From contig JAAZXB010000001.1 of the NCBI GenBank assembly GCA_014240375.1, positions 320,574 to 384,573 on the forward strand: DNA of 64,000 nucleotides, given 5' to 3'. The translations under genes and the position numbers were made by a program. How positions within the stretch are numbered: position 1 is the first letter of the stretch; the number at the start of each line of letters is the position of its first letter. This DNA comes from Planctomycetota bacterium. Its GTDB lineage: Bacteria; Planctomycetota; UBA8108; UBA1146. Shown here piece by piece: positions 43,510 to 53,229 of this stretch. The notes below the pieces were generated by a model that searched no databases, was not told the DNA's origin, and saw only the letters and a list, made by a program, of their open reading frames with translations.

Positions 43510-46506
43510 TCAAGGGCAGGAAGGATTGGAACAGGGGAGGGCATCGGGACTGGGGTCCACTCCACATCCTGGAAAAGGTGCCGGAAGCGGCCCTCCGCCC
43601 GAGAAGAGATGATCGAGCACCGTCACCGCATCCGCCACGTTGGCCATCGCGTCGTCGTTGGCATCGATGGTCGAGAGACAACCACCATCCCCTCCCCCGC
43701 TGAAGAGATAACTGAGGATCGCCACTCCATCGGCGATGTCGATGGTCTGATCTTGATTCGCATCTCCACGGGTGAATCCTGGCAGCCCATCGGTGACCAG
43801 GATGATATCGATCCACTCGAGTTGATCGACTCCACCAGGCCCGCTGACCGTGAGTGTCACCGAGTAACTCCCTGGCTCCGAGTACAGGTGCTGCGGGGAA
43901 GCGGACGGGCTATCATTACCATCGCCAAACAACCACAACTGCTCATCGATTTGCCCACTGCTCAAGTTCTCGAACTCGACCGTCAATGGCGCCGGACCCG
44001 ATGCGGGTGAAAATGCGAAGGCCGCCACCGGTGGTTCCATCGGAAGGCAACTGATGTATCGCTCGATCAATTCCTTGCGATCGTGATCCTCTCCGATCCC
44101 CCCCATCTCGACCGACTGGGAGATCACTGCTCCACTGTCACCGACATGATTGATCACTCCACAGGTAAATCCGTCACTGGCGTAGAGGATCTCCTCTCCA
44201 GTGGTCACCGGCTGCAATTGATCGACGTAGTTGGCCTCTCCATCGTAAGGCACCACCTGATCGAAGTTCTGCATGCCGCAACTCGGCGAGACGATGGAGG
44301 AGATATCTCCCACCGAACCTCCCCCATCTCCACACCCTTCAAACCCGACCAGGTCCTGGATCGAGGTGTCAGGGTCGAAGCAGAAGGTATCTCCACCGCT
44401 GAGGTACAACTGGCCCCCTGCAAGAACGTAATCGGCAAGGATCTGACCCTCGTCGGAACTGATCATGTGATTATTGGGGTACATCCCCACCTCGACCCAG
44501 ATGCGATCGAACGCCTCGAGTAGCAATCCCTGAGACTGCAGTTCAGAGAGGTCATCGACCTCGGTAGAGAGCGCAAAGAGTGAGTTGTCTTCGAGTCCCT
44601 GGACGATCGCCGAAACCGAATCTGTTGAACCGTTGTCATCATCGAAGAAGCCGATCACCAGGTCAGAGAGATCGGTGGGCAAGATTTGCAATGTACACAA
44701 CGCCGCTTCCGCTTCGTTTCCGATCGCCTCCGGAATGATCATGTAAGCGGCGATTCCGTAATCGGATGCCAGGTCTACATAGCTATCGCTATCCCCCGGC
44801 AAGATCGCCAGTTCCAGCCCATTTCTCAGCACGCGAATCTGCTGGTAAGGGTCGCCAGTCACCGCCTGCTGGTTTTGCCACTGCAACTGCACATCTTCTT
44901 CGACCTGCTGACACGACAGGTTCAGCGCAGGCTCGACCAGACTGACATTGACCACACAGGAAACCTGAGGCGACTGGTCCGCTCCCACCGCAGCGACCAG
45001 CGTGTAGGAGTGCTGACCTGAACCCGGCGATGGATCCTCAAAGGAATTCTCACCACCGGGAATCTCGGCGATCAGTAACCCGTCTCGGCGAATCTTCACC
45101 GTGTCATAACTCTCTCCCGAAATCCAACTGAGGGTGACATCCAGCAGCTGTTGATCACAGACCAACTGTGTCGGAGGAAGCACATCCGGAACATTGGAGA
45201 CCTGCAGGTACAGGTCATTTCCTGAGCAATGCCCGACCCACAGGTCGGGAGTGCCGTCGCCGTTGAAATCAGCGATGGCCACATCGAAGGTGCCGGTGTG
45301 ATGCGCTTCGGTCCACTGTCCAGAGGGGTAAGGATCTTCCAGCAGCGGCGGATTCGCTCCGTCGTTTCGAAGGAATGCCATCCGCCGACTGCAACTGGGG
45401 ATATCGGTATCGACATCGGTGACCACCACATCGTTGTCGCCGTCATTATCGAGGTCGACGATGTAGGTGTTGCCACCAAAACCACCGGTCAGAGGGCTGG
45501 TGCCAATCGGAGTGTTCACCCAGTTGACGGGAATCTCTCCTGCGGGCGAATCATTGAGCAAGAACTGGTCCTGCGGATCCTGTACCGCAAAAACATCCTG
45601 TCGGCCGTCTCCGTCGATGTCACCCAGATCAAAGTGGTAACAGGAACTGACATTCAACTCCTGGGTGACTCCAAAGGATGCAGCACCCTGGTTGTAAGCG
45701 ATGCGAACATCTGGAGTGGTGTTCTTGATGATGTCTGGCCAGCCATCCCCGTTGACATCTTTGATCTGGCCACCGGTGGCAAAGCTAGAATTGATGAAGC
45801 CCGATGGCATCGACGCGGTTTCGTCGGAAAAGTTGCCGGTTCCATCATTGATCAACAGGCGATCCTCGACCGAGTTGTTGTAATCCACCAGGTAGATGTC
45901 ATCGACGCCATTGCCGGTCAGATCCCCGACACCCACGGCACAGGAGTTGGGCTCCGCTCCACCGGAAGAGACCAGCAGCGGAAGGCGACTCGCTTGCTCC
46001 TCGAGGCCGAGCCAGGCGCCACCAGGATCATTCCCGAGATTGATGTAGATTCGCGGCTGCTGTCCGTTACTGCCATCATTACCGGCATTGGCTACGATCA
46101 GATCGGGCCACAGGTCGCCGTTGAATTCGCCCACCTGCACATCGCGAGAGTTGTCGGGGATCGCCAGATCCGGCGCCAGTTCCAGCGTCTGATCTGTCAT
46201 CACTCCATCGACATTGAGAAACAGTACATTGGCTCTCGACCCGAAGGTGGTATAGGGCAGTTTCCGGACGCAGATCAGATCGATATCGCCGTCGAGATCG
46301 AAATCAGCGCTGGCAAAATCCTTCTCCTCGACATCGGCCTGGCCAAGGCTTGGATCGGCGAGGATGTTGGTGTCGCTGACTCGTTGCCACTCGAGCCAGA
46401 TGGGGGCCTGTCCAGACAAGTTGCCGTTCGGAGTCAGGATGGCGACGATCCCCAGCAACACCGACAGCCCCCTGGCCATCATCGTCATTCTTGAAAAGAC
46501 AATCAT
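43510..46506 (-). CDS. Secreted FG-GAP/VCBS repeat protein with PKD and dockerin-like domains
   Basis: About 998 residues from ATG 46506, with a signal-like hydrophobic segment (L-S-V-L-L-G-I-V-A-I-L). The first half has repeats with D-x-D-x-D-G-x-x-D calcium loops (F-D-L-D-G-D-I-D-L, D-I-D-G-D-G-R-Q-D), the mark of FG-GAP/VCBS beta-propellers. Fibronectin-like segments and a domain near residues 640-790 follow, then a PKD domain (P-A-S-G-P-A-P-L-T-V-E-F). The dockerin-like tail begins R-G-D-A-N-Q-D-Q-T-I-D-I-A-D. The start is uncertain; the frame is open to 46635. It is probably an extracellular adhesin-like or structural protein. Confidence 0.85.
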   Translation of the reverse strand: MIVFSRMTMMARGLSVLLGIVAILTPNGNLSGQAPIWLEWQRVSDTNILADPSLGQADVEEKDFASADFDLDGDIDLICVRKLPYTTFGSRANVLFLNVDGVMTDQTLELAPDLAIPDNSRDVQVGEFNGDLWPDLIVANAGNDGSNGQQPRIYINLGNDPGGAWLGLEEQASRLPLLVSSGGAEPNSCAVGVGDLTGNGVDDIYLVDYNNSVEDRLLINDGTGNFSDETASMPSGFINSSFATGGQIKDVNGDGWPDIIKNTTPDVRIAYNQGAASFGVTQELNVSSCYHFDLGDIDGDGRQDVFAVQDPQDQFLLNDSPAGEIPVNWVNTPIGTSPLTGGFGGNTYIVDLDNDGDNDVVVTDVDTDIPSCSRRMAFLRNDGANPPLLEDPYPSGQWTEAHHTGTFDVAIADFNGDGTPDLWVGHCSGNDLYLQVSNVPDVLPPTQLVCDQQLLDVTLSWISGESYDTVKIRRDGLLIAEIPGGENSFEDPSPGSGQHSYTLVAAVGADQSPQVSCVVNVSLVEPALNLSCQQVEEDVQLQWQNQQAVTGDPYQQIRVLRNGLELAILPGDSDSYVDLASDYGIAAYMIIPEAIGNEAEAALCTLQILPTDLSDLVIGFFDDDNGSTDSVSAIVQGLEDNSLFALSTEVDDLSELQSQGLLLEAFDRIWVEVGMYPNNHMISSDEGQILADYVLAGGQLYLSGGDTFCFDPDTSIQDLVGFEGCGDGGGSVGDISSIVSPSCGMQNFDQVVPYDGEANYVDQLQPVTTGEEILYASDGFTCGVINHVGDSGAVISQSVEMGGIGEDHDRKELIERYISCLPMEPPVAAFAFSPASGPAPLTVEFENLSSGQIDEQLWLFGDGNDSPSASPQHLYSEPGSYSVTLTVSGPGGVDQLEWIDIILVTDGLPGFTRGDANQDQTIDIADGVAILSYLFSGGGDGGCLSTIDANDDAMANVADAVTVLDHLFSGGGPLPAPFPGCGVDPSPDALPCSNPSCP

Positions 46507-46631
46507 CCGTTTCCCACTTCCACATCTCGCTGCCTCCCTGCAGAAGGCGCCACAGGATTCCAGAATCTTCAGACCCTTCAGGATAAGTCTCCCCCGAGGG
46601 CTAGGCCAATCGAATCCTTGTCGATGAGAGT

Positions 46632-47210
46632 TCAACGGGACCGCAGAGACGCCGACATCAATTGCTGGTGATCCGCTCCGGTGGGAAGAAGCCGACTTTG
46701 CACCAGTTGAACCGTATCAAAAGTGAACTTTGAAACCTTGAGAGGTCGATCCCAGCCAGCGATATCGCAAGGGGGCGTCAAGCGTGCCAAGGTCATGTGA
46801 GGAAGAAATGGCCGGCACTTCTGGTGTCGAACCAGCCGCTGTGTGAGGCGGCGATGCAACTCCTCGAGAGCATTACTGGTGGGCCCCTTCGCCGCCAGGG
46901 TCCTCACCTGGCCACGATCGGGAAGGGTACCGATCCGATCCGGAGACCAGCAGATCGGCTCGACCGCTGCTGCGGCCCGCTCCACCGACTCCTGGATCTC
47001 CCCAACATCGGCCAGATCGACATCTCCGATGAACACCATCGTCATGTGAATCTGATGTTCCGGCATGCGACGGTGTGGAGGGAGTTCTTCCGCCGCACCC
47101 AGCGCTTCGAGCAATTCACCGGCACTCATCCGATCCGGATGGAGGGCGCAGAAGAGTCGCACTCGACGACTTCGCTGACGATGCTCTCGATCGACCGTAC
47201 GACGTTTCAA
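46632..47210 (-). CDS. thpR: RNA 2',3'-cyclic phosphodiesterase (2H family)
   Basis: A 192-residue 2H phosphoesterase. The two catalytic H-x-T/S-x motifs are H-M-T-M-V-F-I-G and H-M-T-L-A-R-L, spaced as in ThpR/LigT, which hydrolyses 2',3'-cyclic phosphodiester RNA ends. I place the start at a TTG (47210) with GAGGAG six bases upstream, 13 bases after the sulfatase stop. The longer frame from ATG 47252 would overlap the sulfatase gene. Co-orientation and spacing suggest that it is co-transcribed with the sulfatase, although a functional link is not obvious. Confidence 0.88.
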   Translation of the reverse strand: MKRRTVDREHRQRSRRVRLFCALHPDRMSAGELLEALGAAEELPPHRRMPEHQIHMTMVFIGDVDLADVGEIQESVERAAAAVEPICWSPDRIGTLPDRGQVRTLAAKGPTSNALEELHRRLTQRLVRHQKCRPFLPHMTLARLTPPCDIAGWDRPLKVSKFTFDTVQLVQSRLLPTGADHQQLMSASLRSR

Positions 47211-47223
47211 TCCGAACTCCTCA

Positions 47224-48714
47224 TCATGGTGTGATCCGATTACGAACCGCATCGAGTTGCCGCTGGAGGCGCTCGACCACTGCAGGCTCCCGTGCCGCCC
47301 GATTCACCTGTTCAGAAGGATCTTCCCGCAAGTGGTACAACTGCCCGGACGGCTCCCCGGGCTCCGGCTTCACCTGCCTCGGCCGGGTGAACCCGCCACT
47401 CCCGAGCCCCTCGATCCATTTCCACTCTCCCGAGCGAATCGCAAACATGCCGTGCAAGGAGTGATGGACGATGCTCTGCCGCTGGCCCGCATCCCCGTTC
47501 AGGATGGCATCCAGAAAACTGATCCCGTCCGGCGCTGCACCCGGCGGAATCGGTGCCCCGACCGCTTCGGCAATCGTCGGCATCAGATCGGTCAACCCCA
47601 CCAGGCTTGCATCCGACTGACCGAGCCGCTGTCCATCGATGCGACGGGGCCAGCGCACCAGCAGTGGGACCCGGTGCCCCCCCTCATGGATATCCGCCTT
47701 CTGTCCACGCCACGCTCCATTGGCACGGTGCGGATACTTTTTCTCATCGTCGGGGGTCCAGTGGGCGCCGTTGTCGCTGGTAAAGAAGAGCAGGGTATCA
47801 TCCGCCATCGATGTGCGATCGAGAGCATCGAGGATCTCTCCCACCACCGCATCGACATCAGCCACAAACGACCCGTAAACCCCGGCCCCCTCGTTACCCT
47901 GGAAATTTCTGGAGGGCAACCACGGCGTGTGAGGTGCAGAGAGAGCCACGTAGAGAAAGAGCGGATCGGTCGTGGCGAGCTGGTGATGGCGCTCGATCTC
48001 CGTCACCGCTCGCGCTGCGGTATCTGGCAGTACCTGGTCGTGGCGAAAGCCCGGTGCAATTGCGCCTCCTCGCCAGAACCCTTTGCCGCCATGACGAGCC
48101 TGACCACTCGCCTCGATCTTCTCGGTCGGCTGCGCTAGCGCCTGGTCATCTTCGAAGTAGAGATAGGGAGCCATGTCGAGGCTGGCGGGGATTCCCCACC
48201 AGCGCTGAAATCCTGCGGTCGTGGGACCCGGGACCAGCGGCAGGCTGTAGTCGGTCGACCCCTGCGCCTGCAAACCGAGATGCCACTTGCCCGCTCCCGA
48301 TGTGCGATATCCCGCCTCCTGCAGCAGTGCTGGAAGAGTCACACGAGTCGGCTCGATCAGCGCCGGGGAACGGCCCCCGAGTACCCCTTGCTTCATCGAT
48401 GATCGCCAGGCGTACCTGCCGGTCAGCAGGCCATATCGAGTCGGCGTACACACCGCAGATGGAGAGTGAGCATCGGTAAACCGAACACCCTCGGCCGCGA
48501 GTCGGGCCAGTTGAGGGGTGGCGATCCGCGACTGCTCGGTGCTTCCGGCGAGGTCTCCCCAGCCCAGATCATCGGCAAGAATCACCACGATATGTGGCCG
48601 CTCGGGGATCTTCTTTGGCGCTGCGTCGTTGGTCGGGTGAGAACCGGTGGTGGAGCACCCGACCAGTAACAGCCCACACCAGAAAATGCCCATCGATTGG
48701 AATTTGAGCGGCAT
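47224..48714 (-). CDS. Type I sulfatase, lipoprotein
   Basis: A 496-residue arylsulfatase-type enzyme. Cys89 in C-T-P-T-R-Y-G-L-L-T-G-R is the residue converted to formylglycine. The metal motif A-D-D-L-G-W-G-D, the A-G-K-W-H-L-G block and T-S-D-N-G-A-H are present. The N-terminus is a lipoprotein signal (G-L-L-L-V-G-C), so the enzyme is probably anchored in the envelope and acts on sulfated polysaccharides, a common planctomycete trait. The ATG at 48714 has AAGGGGG six bases upstream; a GTG six bases earlier is less well placed. The substrate cannot be read from the sequence. Confidence 0.93.
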   Translation of the reverse strand: MPLKFQSMGIFWCGLLLVGCSTTGSHPTNDAAPKKIPERPHIVVILADDLGWGDLAGSTEQSRIATPQLARLAAEGVRFTDAHSPSAVCTPTRYGLLTGRYAWRSSMKQGVLGGRSPALIEPTRVTLPALLQEAGYRTSGAGKWHLGLQAQGSTDYSLPLVPGPTTAGFQRWWGIPASLDMAPYLYFEDDQALAQPTEKIEASGQARHGGKGFWRGGAIAPGFRHDQVLPDTAARAVTEIERHHQLATTDPLFLYVALSAPHTPWLPSRNFQGNEGAGVYGSFVADVDAVVGEILDALDRTSMADDTLLFFTSDNGAHWTPDDEKKYPHRANGAWRGQKADIHEGGHRVPLLVRWPRRIDGQRLGQSDASLVGLTDLMPTIAEAVGAPIPPGAAPDGISFLDAILNGDAGQRQSIVHHSLHGMFAIRSGEWKWIEGLGSGGFTRPRQVKPEPGEPSGQLYHLREDPSEQVNRAAREPAVVERLQRQLDAVRNRITP

Positions 48715-48807
48715 CTGCACCCCCTTCTGCCCTGCCTGGGATCGTATCCAAATCGATCACCCACGAACACTGCTTCATTTTAATGCACTATTATCGAGCA
48801 CTGCCTG

Positions 48808-48824
48808 TGCTTCATTATGAAGCA
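48808..48824. promoter_or_regulatory. Palindrome upstream of the sulfatase gene, candidate operator
   Basis: TGCTTCA-TTA-TGAAGCA is a perfect inverted repeat with seven-base arms in an AT-rich gap. A half-site (TGCTTCATT) recurs at 48771-48779, nearer the sulfatase start. No convincing minus 10/minus 35 pair could be set beside it, so the operator role is only a suggestion. Confidence 0.35.
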
Positions 48825-48864
48825 TCTGGTCCCGGCGGCTTCCCCTCAGCTTCCCCATCGACAC

Positions 48865-48898
48865 AAAAAAAACCCCCGCACGCGTGAGCGTACGGGGG
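48865..48898 (-). terminator. Rho-independent terminator of the ECF sigma gene
   Basis: Read on the minus strand, a stem CCCCCG...CGGGGG, with an inner ACGC/GCGT stem and a GTGA-type loop (48873-48898), is followed by eight T residues (48872-48865). It begins 23 bases after the stop codon of the sigma factor gene, in the right direction. It is the clearest intrinsic terminator in the window. Confidence 0.92.
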
Positions 48899-48921
48899 CA
48901 AGGATGGTTCAATTCAACGGT

Positions 48922-49527
48922 TCAGGCGGCGGGAAGTGCATCCACCGGGAATCCACTCTCACGGGCGTAGTCGAGCAATTCCGCACGTAAACGGCCTCTC
49001 GCCCGGGAAATGCGCGAGCGGATCGTTCCCAGTGGTACCGACAGGATCTTGGCGATCTCCTGGTATCCGAGACCGTCCAGGTCGCACATCAACAGCGGCT
49101 CACGGAAATCGTCGGGAAGGTTGTGAATCGCCTCCTTCACCGGATCTCCGACCAGGTCGAGACGGGGCTGATCGCCATTCTCGAGCCTTTCATGTTCCAT
49201 TTGCAACTCCCAGGAACGGTCGTGAGAGACTGGCTGGGCCAGATCCACGTCCTCGTGTGGCGGCTTGCGTAAACGGCTGCGACAGTTGTCGTAGAAGCGA
49301 TTCTTGCAGATCCTGAACAACCAGGAGCGACAATCGGTCCCCGGTGTGAACCTCTCAAAGGCCTTGAATGCCCTCATGAAGGTGTCCTGGACCAGATCTT
49401 CGGCAGTCGAGAAATCTCCCGCAAGGGAGATTGCAAAGGCCCTCACGGAGGGCTCGTGTGGCAGCGCAACCGTCTCAAAGGAGTGGTTCTCGGCCGTCTG
49501 GGTCGTGGTGAATTCGAATCTGTTCAT
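48922..49527 (-). CDS. ECF RNA polymerase sigma factor
   Basis: A 201-residue sigma-70 family protein of the ECF group. Region 2 contains D-F-S-T-A-E-D-L-V-Q-D-T-F-M-R-A-F and F-R-I-C-K-N-R-F-Y-D. Region 4 contains L-P-D-D-F-R-E-P-L-L-M-C-D-L-D-G-L-G-Y-Q-E-I-A-K-I-L and G-T-I-R-S-R-I-S-R-A-R. The ATG at 49527 has GAGAGGGA six to seven bases upstream; the frame is open to 49800 without support. The linker between the regions is long for this group. No anti-sigma factor gene adjoins it. It is divergent from the LplT-PlsC-Aas gene and is followed by a strong terminator, so it is probably monocistronic. Confidence 0.94.
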   Translation of the reverse strand: MNRFEFTTTQTAENHSFETVALPHEPSVRAFAISLAGDFSTAEDLVQDTFMRAFKAFERFTPGTDCRSWLFRICKNRFYDNCRSRLRKPPHEDVDLAQPVSHDRSWELQMEHERLENGDQPRLDLVGDPVKEAIHNLPDDFREPLLMCDLDGLGYQEIAKILSVPLGTIRSRISRARGRLRAELLDYARESGFPVDALPAA

Positions 49528-49687
49528 TTTGAGTCCCTCTCTTCTTTGAACCAGTTTGCGAACATGAAATCCAACGCAGATTCCGTGCCAAACATGGACA
49601 CCGCAGCCAAGGCTGACAGCATCCCACCGCTCCGATAGACTCTGGACGACTCCGATGGCCGTTCTCATCCAGAAGTGAGGAATCCTC

Positions 49688-52600
49688 TTGTCCCTGCAGA
49701 ACCACTCCTCGTTCAAAGCTCTGACGGGTGCCCAACTACTCGGCGCATTCAACGACAATGTCTTTCGCCAGTTCATCCTGCTGATTGCCGCGCGGGTCAC
49801 GGTCGAGTGGTTGCCGATCGATCCTCAGGCCGCAGTGATGGCGGTCTTCGCCCTCCCATTCGTGCTCTTTGCGGTGCTCGGGGGGTCGATTGCGGACCGC
49901 TTCCCCAAGCGTCGGGTGATCGTCATCGCCAAGGCGGTGGAGATCCTCGCCATGGCCTTGGGGATGGCCGCCTTCGCCCTGCAAGGGATTCACCCCGACC
50001 TGTCGATCATCGCGATGCTGACGGTGCTCTTCTTGATGGGAACTCAGAGCGCATTCTTCGGTCCATCGAAGTACGGAATCCTGCCAGAGATGGTTTCGGA
50101 GAAGGATCTGACACGAGCCAACGGCATCATCAACATGACCACCAATGTCGCGACCATCCTCGGGGTTGTGGTGGCCGGAGCACTGTTCACCTACCTCCAC
50201 CCCACCGACGATCTCAATAGTGGCCATCCCAACTGGTGGAGTGGTTTCTTCTTCATCTCCGTGGCGCTGATCGGATGGCTCATCTCGAGAAAGATCGCCA
50301 GAGGCAAAAGTGCCGCAGATCCTCAACGCAACCTCAACTGGAATCCAGTCTCTGGCATCGCCGAGATCAAACACCTTTTCGGAGATCGACCACTGTTTGG
50401 CGCGGTGATCGCCACCAGTTGGTTCTTCCTGATCGGAGCCCTGGCGCTCTCGGTACTCAACGAATTCGGTCGGGAGGTCCTTCAACTTCCCGGGGATGGC
50501 TCAAGCCTGTTCTTCTTCGTCGCAGGTGGCATTGCCCTCGGAAGTTTGTTGGCGAGCCGACTCTCTGGAGATCACATCGAGATCGGCATCGTCCCCATCG
50601 GTGGAATCATGTTGACGGTCGGCTTCGCGCTGGTCCCCTACGTCGACGAGACGCTGCCGAGCGTCGGCGCCGCTCTGGCACTGGCGGGCATCGGTGGAGG
50701 TCTGTTCCTGGTACCTCTCGCCTCCTACGTACAAGATCGAGCCCAGGGCAAGGAGAAGGGGCGGATTCAGGGCGCTCAGGAGTTGCTCACCTTCCTCTTC
50801 ATCTTCTTCTCTGCTCTGGTCTTCGAGACGATCCAGAACCCGGTGCTACTGGGACTTGACCCACAGGGAGCAATACTGGTGCTCGCCACACTGTCCCTGA
50901 TCGGAACCCTCGGAGTGTTCCTCGCCGTGCCACACATCTCGGTGCGATTCCCCGTCTGGCTGATCGTGCACCTGTTCTATCGCATCACGGTGATCGGCTC
51001 GAAGAACATTCCGCGACGTGGCGGGGCGTTGATCGTCGCCAATCACCTCTCCTATGCCGATCCATTCCTGGTCGGTTCTGCGGTGCCAAGGTTCATCCAC
51101 TTCCTTGCCCATCGACAGTTCAGCGGCAAGTCGTTGATCGGATTTGCCACCGGATTGATGCGAGCGATCCCCGTCTCCAGTGAAGACGGACCCAGGTCGA
51201 TCCTGCGCTCACTCGATGAAGCGGCCAGGCTCGCCAAGAAGGGTCACCTGGTGTGTATCTTTGCCGAGGGAGGGATTTCTCGGACCGGCAATTTATTGCC
51301 CTTCTCGAAGGGGTTGGAACGAATCGCCAGCAAGGGCGAGGTTCCGATCATTCCGATTTACCTCGACCGAGTCTGGGGCAGTATCTTTTCCTTCCGCGGC
51401 AAGAGGTTCTTCTTCAAGAGACCGTTGCGAATCCCCTACCCGATTACCGTCGCCATCGGCGAGCCACTGAAATCGACCGCGTCTGCAATGCAAGTACGTC
51501 AGGCGGTTCAAGAACTGAGTGCCATCGCACTCGACTCACGCAAACAAGATGGTCTGACCCTTGCGACTCGCTTCCTCACTTCAGCCAGAAAAGCACCTCG
51601 TCGCATCGCAGCCATCGAATTGGACAAAAAGATCTCGTACAGGAGGTTCTTGATCCTGGTGTTGATCCTGCGGCGGAAACTCAGGCCCAGGCTGGCCGAT
51701 CAGACGCACATAGGCTTGCTGCTACCTGCGGGCATCGGAGGAGCCGCGAGTAACATCGCTGTTGCTGTGATGGGGAAGGTCGCAACCAACCTGAATTTCA
51801 CTGCTGGAGCCGATGCTCTCGCATCTGCCTGTCAGCAGACCGGGCTGAAAACGATCATCACAGCCGACATCTTTCTCAAGAAGATCGACCTGGACCTGTC
51901 GAAGATCGCACCGGATGTCGAAGTGGTCGACCTGCCCAGCTTGATTGCGAGAGAAGTCACCAAGAAGGACAAGGTCGTTGCAATGCTCACCGCACTGCTC
52001 CCTTCTTTCTTCCTCAATCGGCTCGCCGGAGTTCCACATGACCCCGACGCGGACGCCTCAGTCATGTTTTCCAGCGGTTCAACCGGGACACCCAAGGGAG
52101 TCCGTCTCACTCATCACAACATCCTGTCCAATGTCCGAAGCGTCTCACAGATCGTCGATGTGGATAGCAGAGATCGAGTGGTCGGCTCGCTGCCATTCTT
52201 CCATGTCTTCGGATTCACCATGACTCTGTGGTTCCCGCTCGCCAATGCCATCGGGGCGATCTATCACCCCAACCCGATGGATACGGATGCTCTCGCCACG
52301 CTCATCCGGGAAAACAAGGGCACCATCTTCCTCTCTACTCCCACCTTCTACCGCACATACCTTCGTAAGTTTGATCCGAAAGACTTCGCCAGTGTTCGCC
52401 TCGCCGGAGCTGGTGCCGAGAAACTGAAGGCATCCCTTGCTGAATCCTGGGAAGAACGCTTTGGTTGTGCCCTACTGGAAGGGTACGGCTGCACGGAATT
52501 GAGCCCGGTGGTATCGTTCAACCTGCCCGACCTGACGGATTCGCCAATTCGACAGAAGACGCGTAAGTTCGGCTCCATCGGAATGCCAGTCCCAGGAGTA

Positions 52601-53158
52601 GTGACGAAGATCGTCGATCCTGACACTCTCGAGGAACGCCCGATCGGCGAGGCCGGCCTACTCCTGATCAAGGGCCCCAATGTCATGAAAGGCTATCTCG
52701 GAAGAGACGACCTCACCGAGGAAGCGTTCGATGGTGAGTGGTACAAGACTGGTGATATCGCAATGATGGACAGCGATGGCTTCCTCAGCATCACCGACCG
52801 GCTGTCGCGGTTTTCCAAACTCGGTGGCGAAATGGTGCCCCACATCCTGATCGAAGAACACCTCCAGGAGATTGTCGACAACTACTTCAAGGGAAACCCG
52901 GACACAGAGGCTCCTCCCCAGCTGGCCGTGACCGCAATCCCCGATGAAGCCAAGGGCGAAAAGCTGATGGTTCTCCATGAAAAACTACCGATCGAGCCAA
53001 GCCAGATCATCGAGGAACTGAGGAGCCAGAAAACTCTCCCCAATCTTTGGATTCCCCGGGCAGACTCCTTTATCGAGGTCGAGGGGATTCCGACACTGGG
53101 GACCGGCAAGGTGGATCTGCGGGCCGTCAAACAAGTAGCCCTGGATTCACTCGGTTAA
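49688..53158 (+). CDS. LplT-PlsC-Aas triple fusion: lysophospholipid transporter, acyltransferase and acyl-ACP synthetase
   Basis: A 1156-residue membrane protein. Residues 1 to about 415 are an MFS transporter of the LplT type (F-N-D-N-V-F-R-Q-F, F-G-P-S-K-Y-G-I-L-P-E). Residues about 430-620 are a PlsC acyltransferase with N-H-L-S-Y-A-D and F-A-E-G-G-I-S-R. The rest is an AMP-binding acyl-ACP/acyl-CoA synthetase with S-S-G-S-T-G-T-P-K-G near residue 795 and Y-K-T-G-D. Together these parts can import lysophospholipid and re-acylate it. In E. coli the same functions lie on two genes, lplT and aas. The start is TTG with GAGGA six bases upstream. Confidence 0.93.
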   Translation: MSLQNHSSFKALTGAQLLGAFNDNVFRQFILLIAARVTVEWLPIDPQAAVMAVFALPFVLFAVLGGSIADRFPKRRVIVIAKAVEILAMALGMAAFALQGIHPDLSIIAMLTVLFLMGTQSAFFGPSKYGILPEMVSEKDLTRANGIINMTTNVATILGVVVAGALFTYLHPTDDLNSGHPNWWSGFFFISVALIGWLISRKIARGKSAADPQRNLNWNPVSGIAEIKHLFGDRPLFGAVIATSWFFLIGALALSVLNEFGREVLQLPGDGSSLFFFVAGGIALGSLLASRLSGDHIEIGIVPIGGIMLTVGFALVPYVDETLPSVGAALALAGIGGGLFLVPLASYVQDRAQGKEKGRIQGAQELLTFLFIFFSALVFETIQNPVLLGLDPQGAILVLATLSLIGTLGVFLAVPHISVRFPVWLIVHLFYRITVIGSKNIPRRGGALIVANHLSYADPFLVGSAVPRFIHFLAHRQFSGKSLIGFATGLMRAIPVSSEDGPRSILRSLDEAARLAKKGHLVCIFAEGGISRTGNLLPFSKGLERIASKGEVPIIPIYLDRVWGSIFSFRGKRFFFKRPLRIPYPITVAIGEPLKSTASAMQVRQAVQELSAIALDSRKQDGLTLATRFLTSARKAPRRIAAIELDKKISYRRFLILVLILRRKLRPRLADQTHIGLLLPAGIGGAASNIAVAVMGKVATNLNFTAGADALASACQQTGLKTIITADIFLKKIDLDLSKIAPDVEVVDLPSLIAREVTKKDKVVAMLTALLPSFFLNRLAGVPHDPDADASVMFSSGSTGTPKGVRLTHHNILSNVRSVSQIVDVDSRDRVVGSLPFFHVFGFTMTLWFPLANAIGAIYHPNPMDTDALATLIRENKGTIFLSTPTFYRTYLRKFDPKDFASVRLAGAGAEKLKASLAESWEERFGCALLEGYGCTELSPVVSFNLPDLTDSPIRQKTRKFGSIGMPVPGVVTKIVDPDTLEERPIGEAGLLLIKGPNVMKGYLGRDDLTEEAFDGEWYKTGDIAMMDSDGFLSITDRLSRFSKLGGEMVPHILIEEHLQEIVDNYFKGNPDTEAPPQLAVTAIPDEAKGEKLMVLHEKLPIEPSQIIEELRSQKTLPNLWIPRADSFIEVEGIPTLGTGKVDLRAVKQVALDSLG

Positions 53159-53229
53159 GATCCTGAAGGCAGTCCATCAGCCGCAATCATCGAGTACCTT
53201 GTTGCCATGATCGAAGGGCAGATAACTGC

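Noticed and set aside
45229..46494. Plus-strand frame (421 codons) opposite the FG-GAP/PKD protein
   Set aside because: The repeated Asp-rich calcium loops on the minus strand produce an open, Ile/Val/Asp-rich antisense frame. It has no ribosome site and no family.
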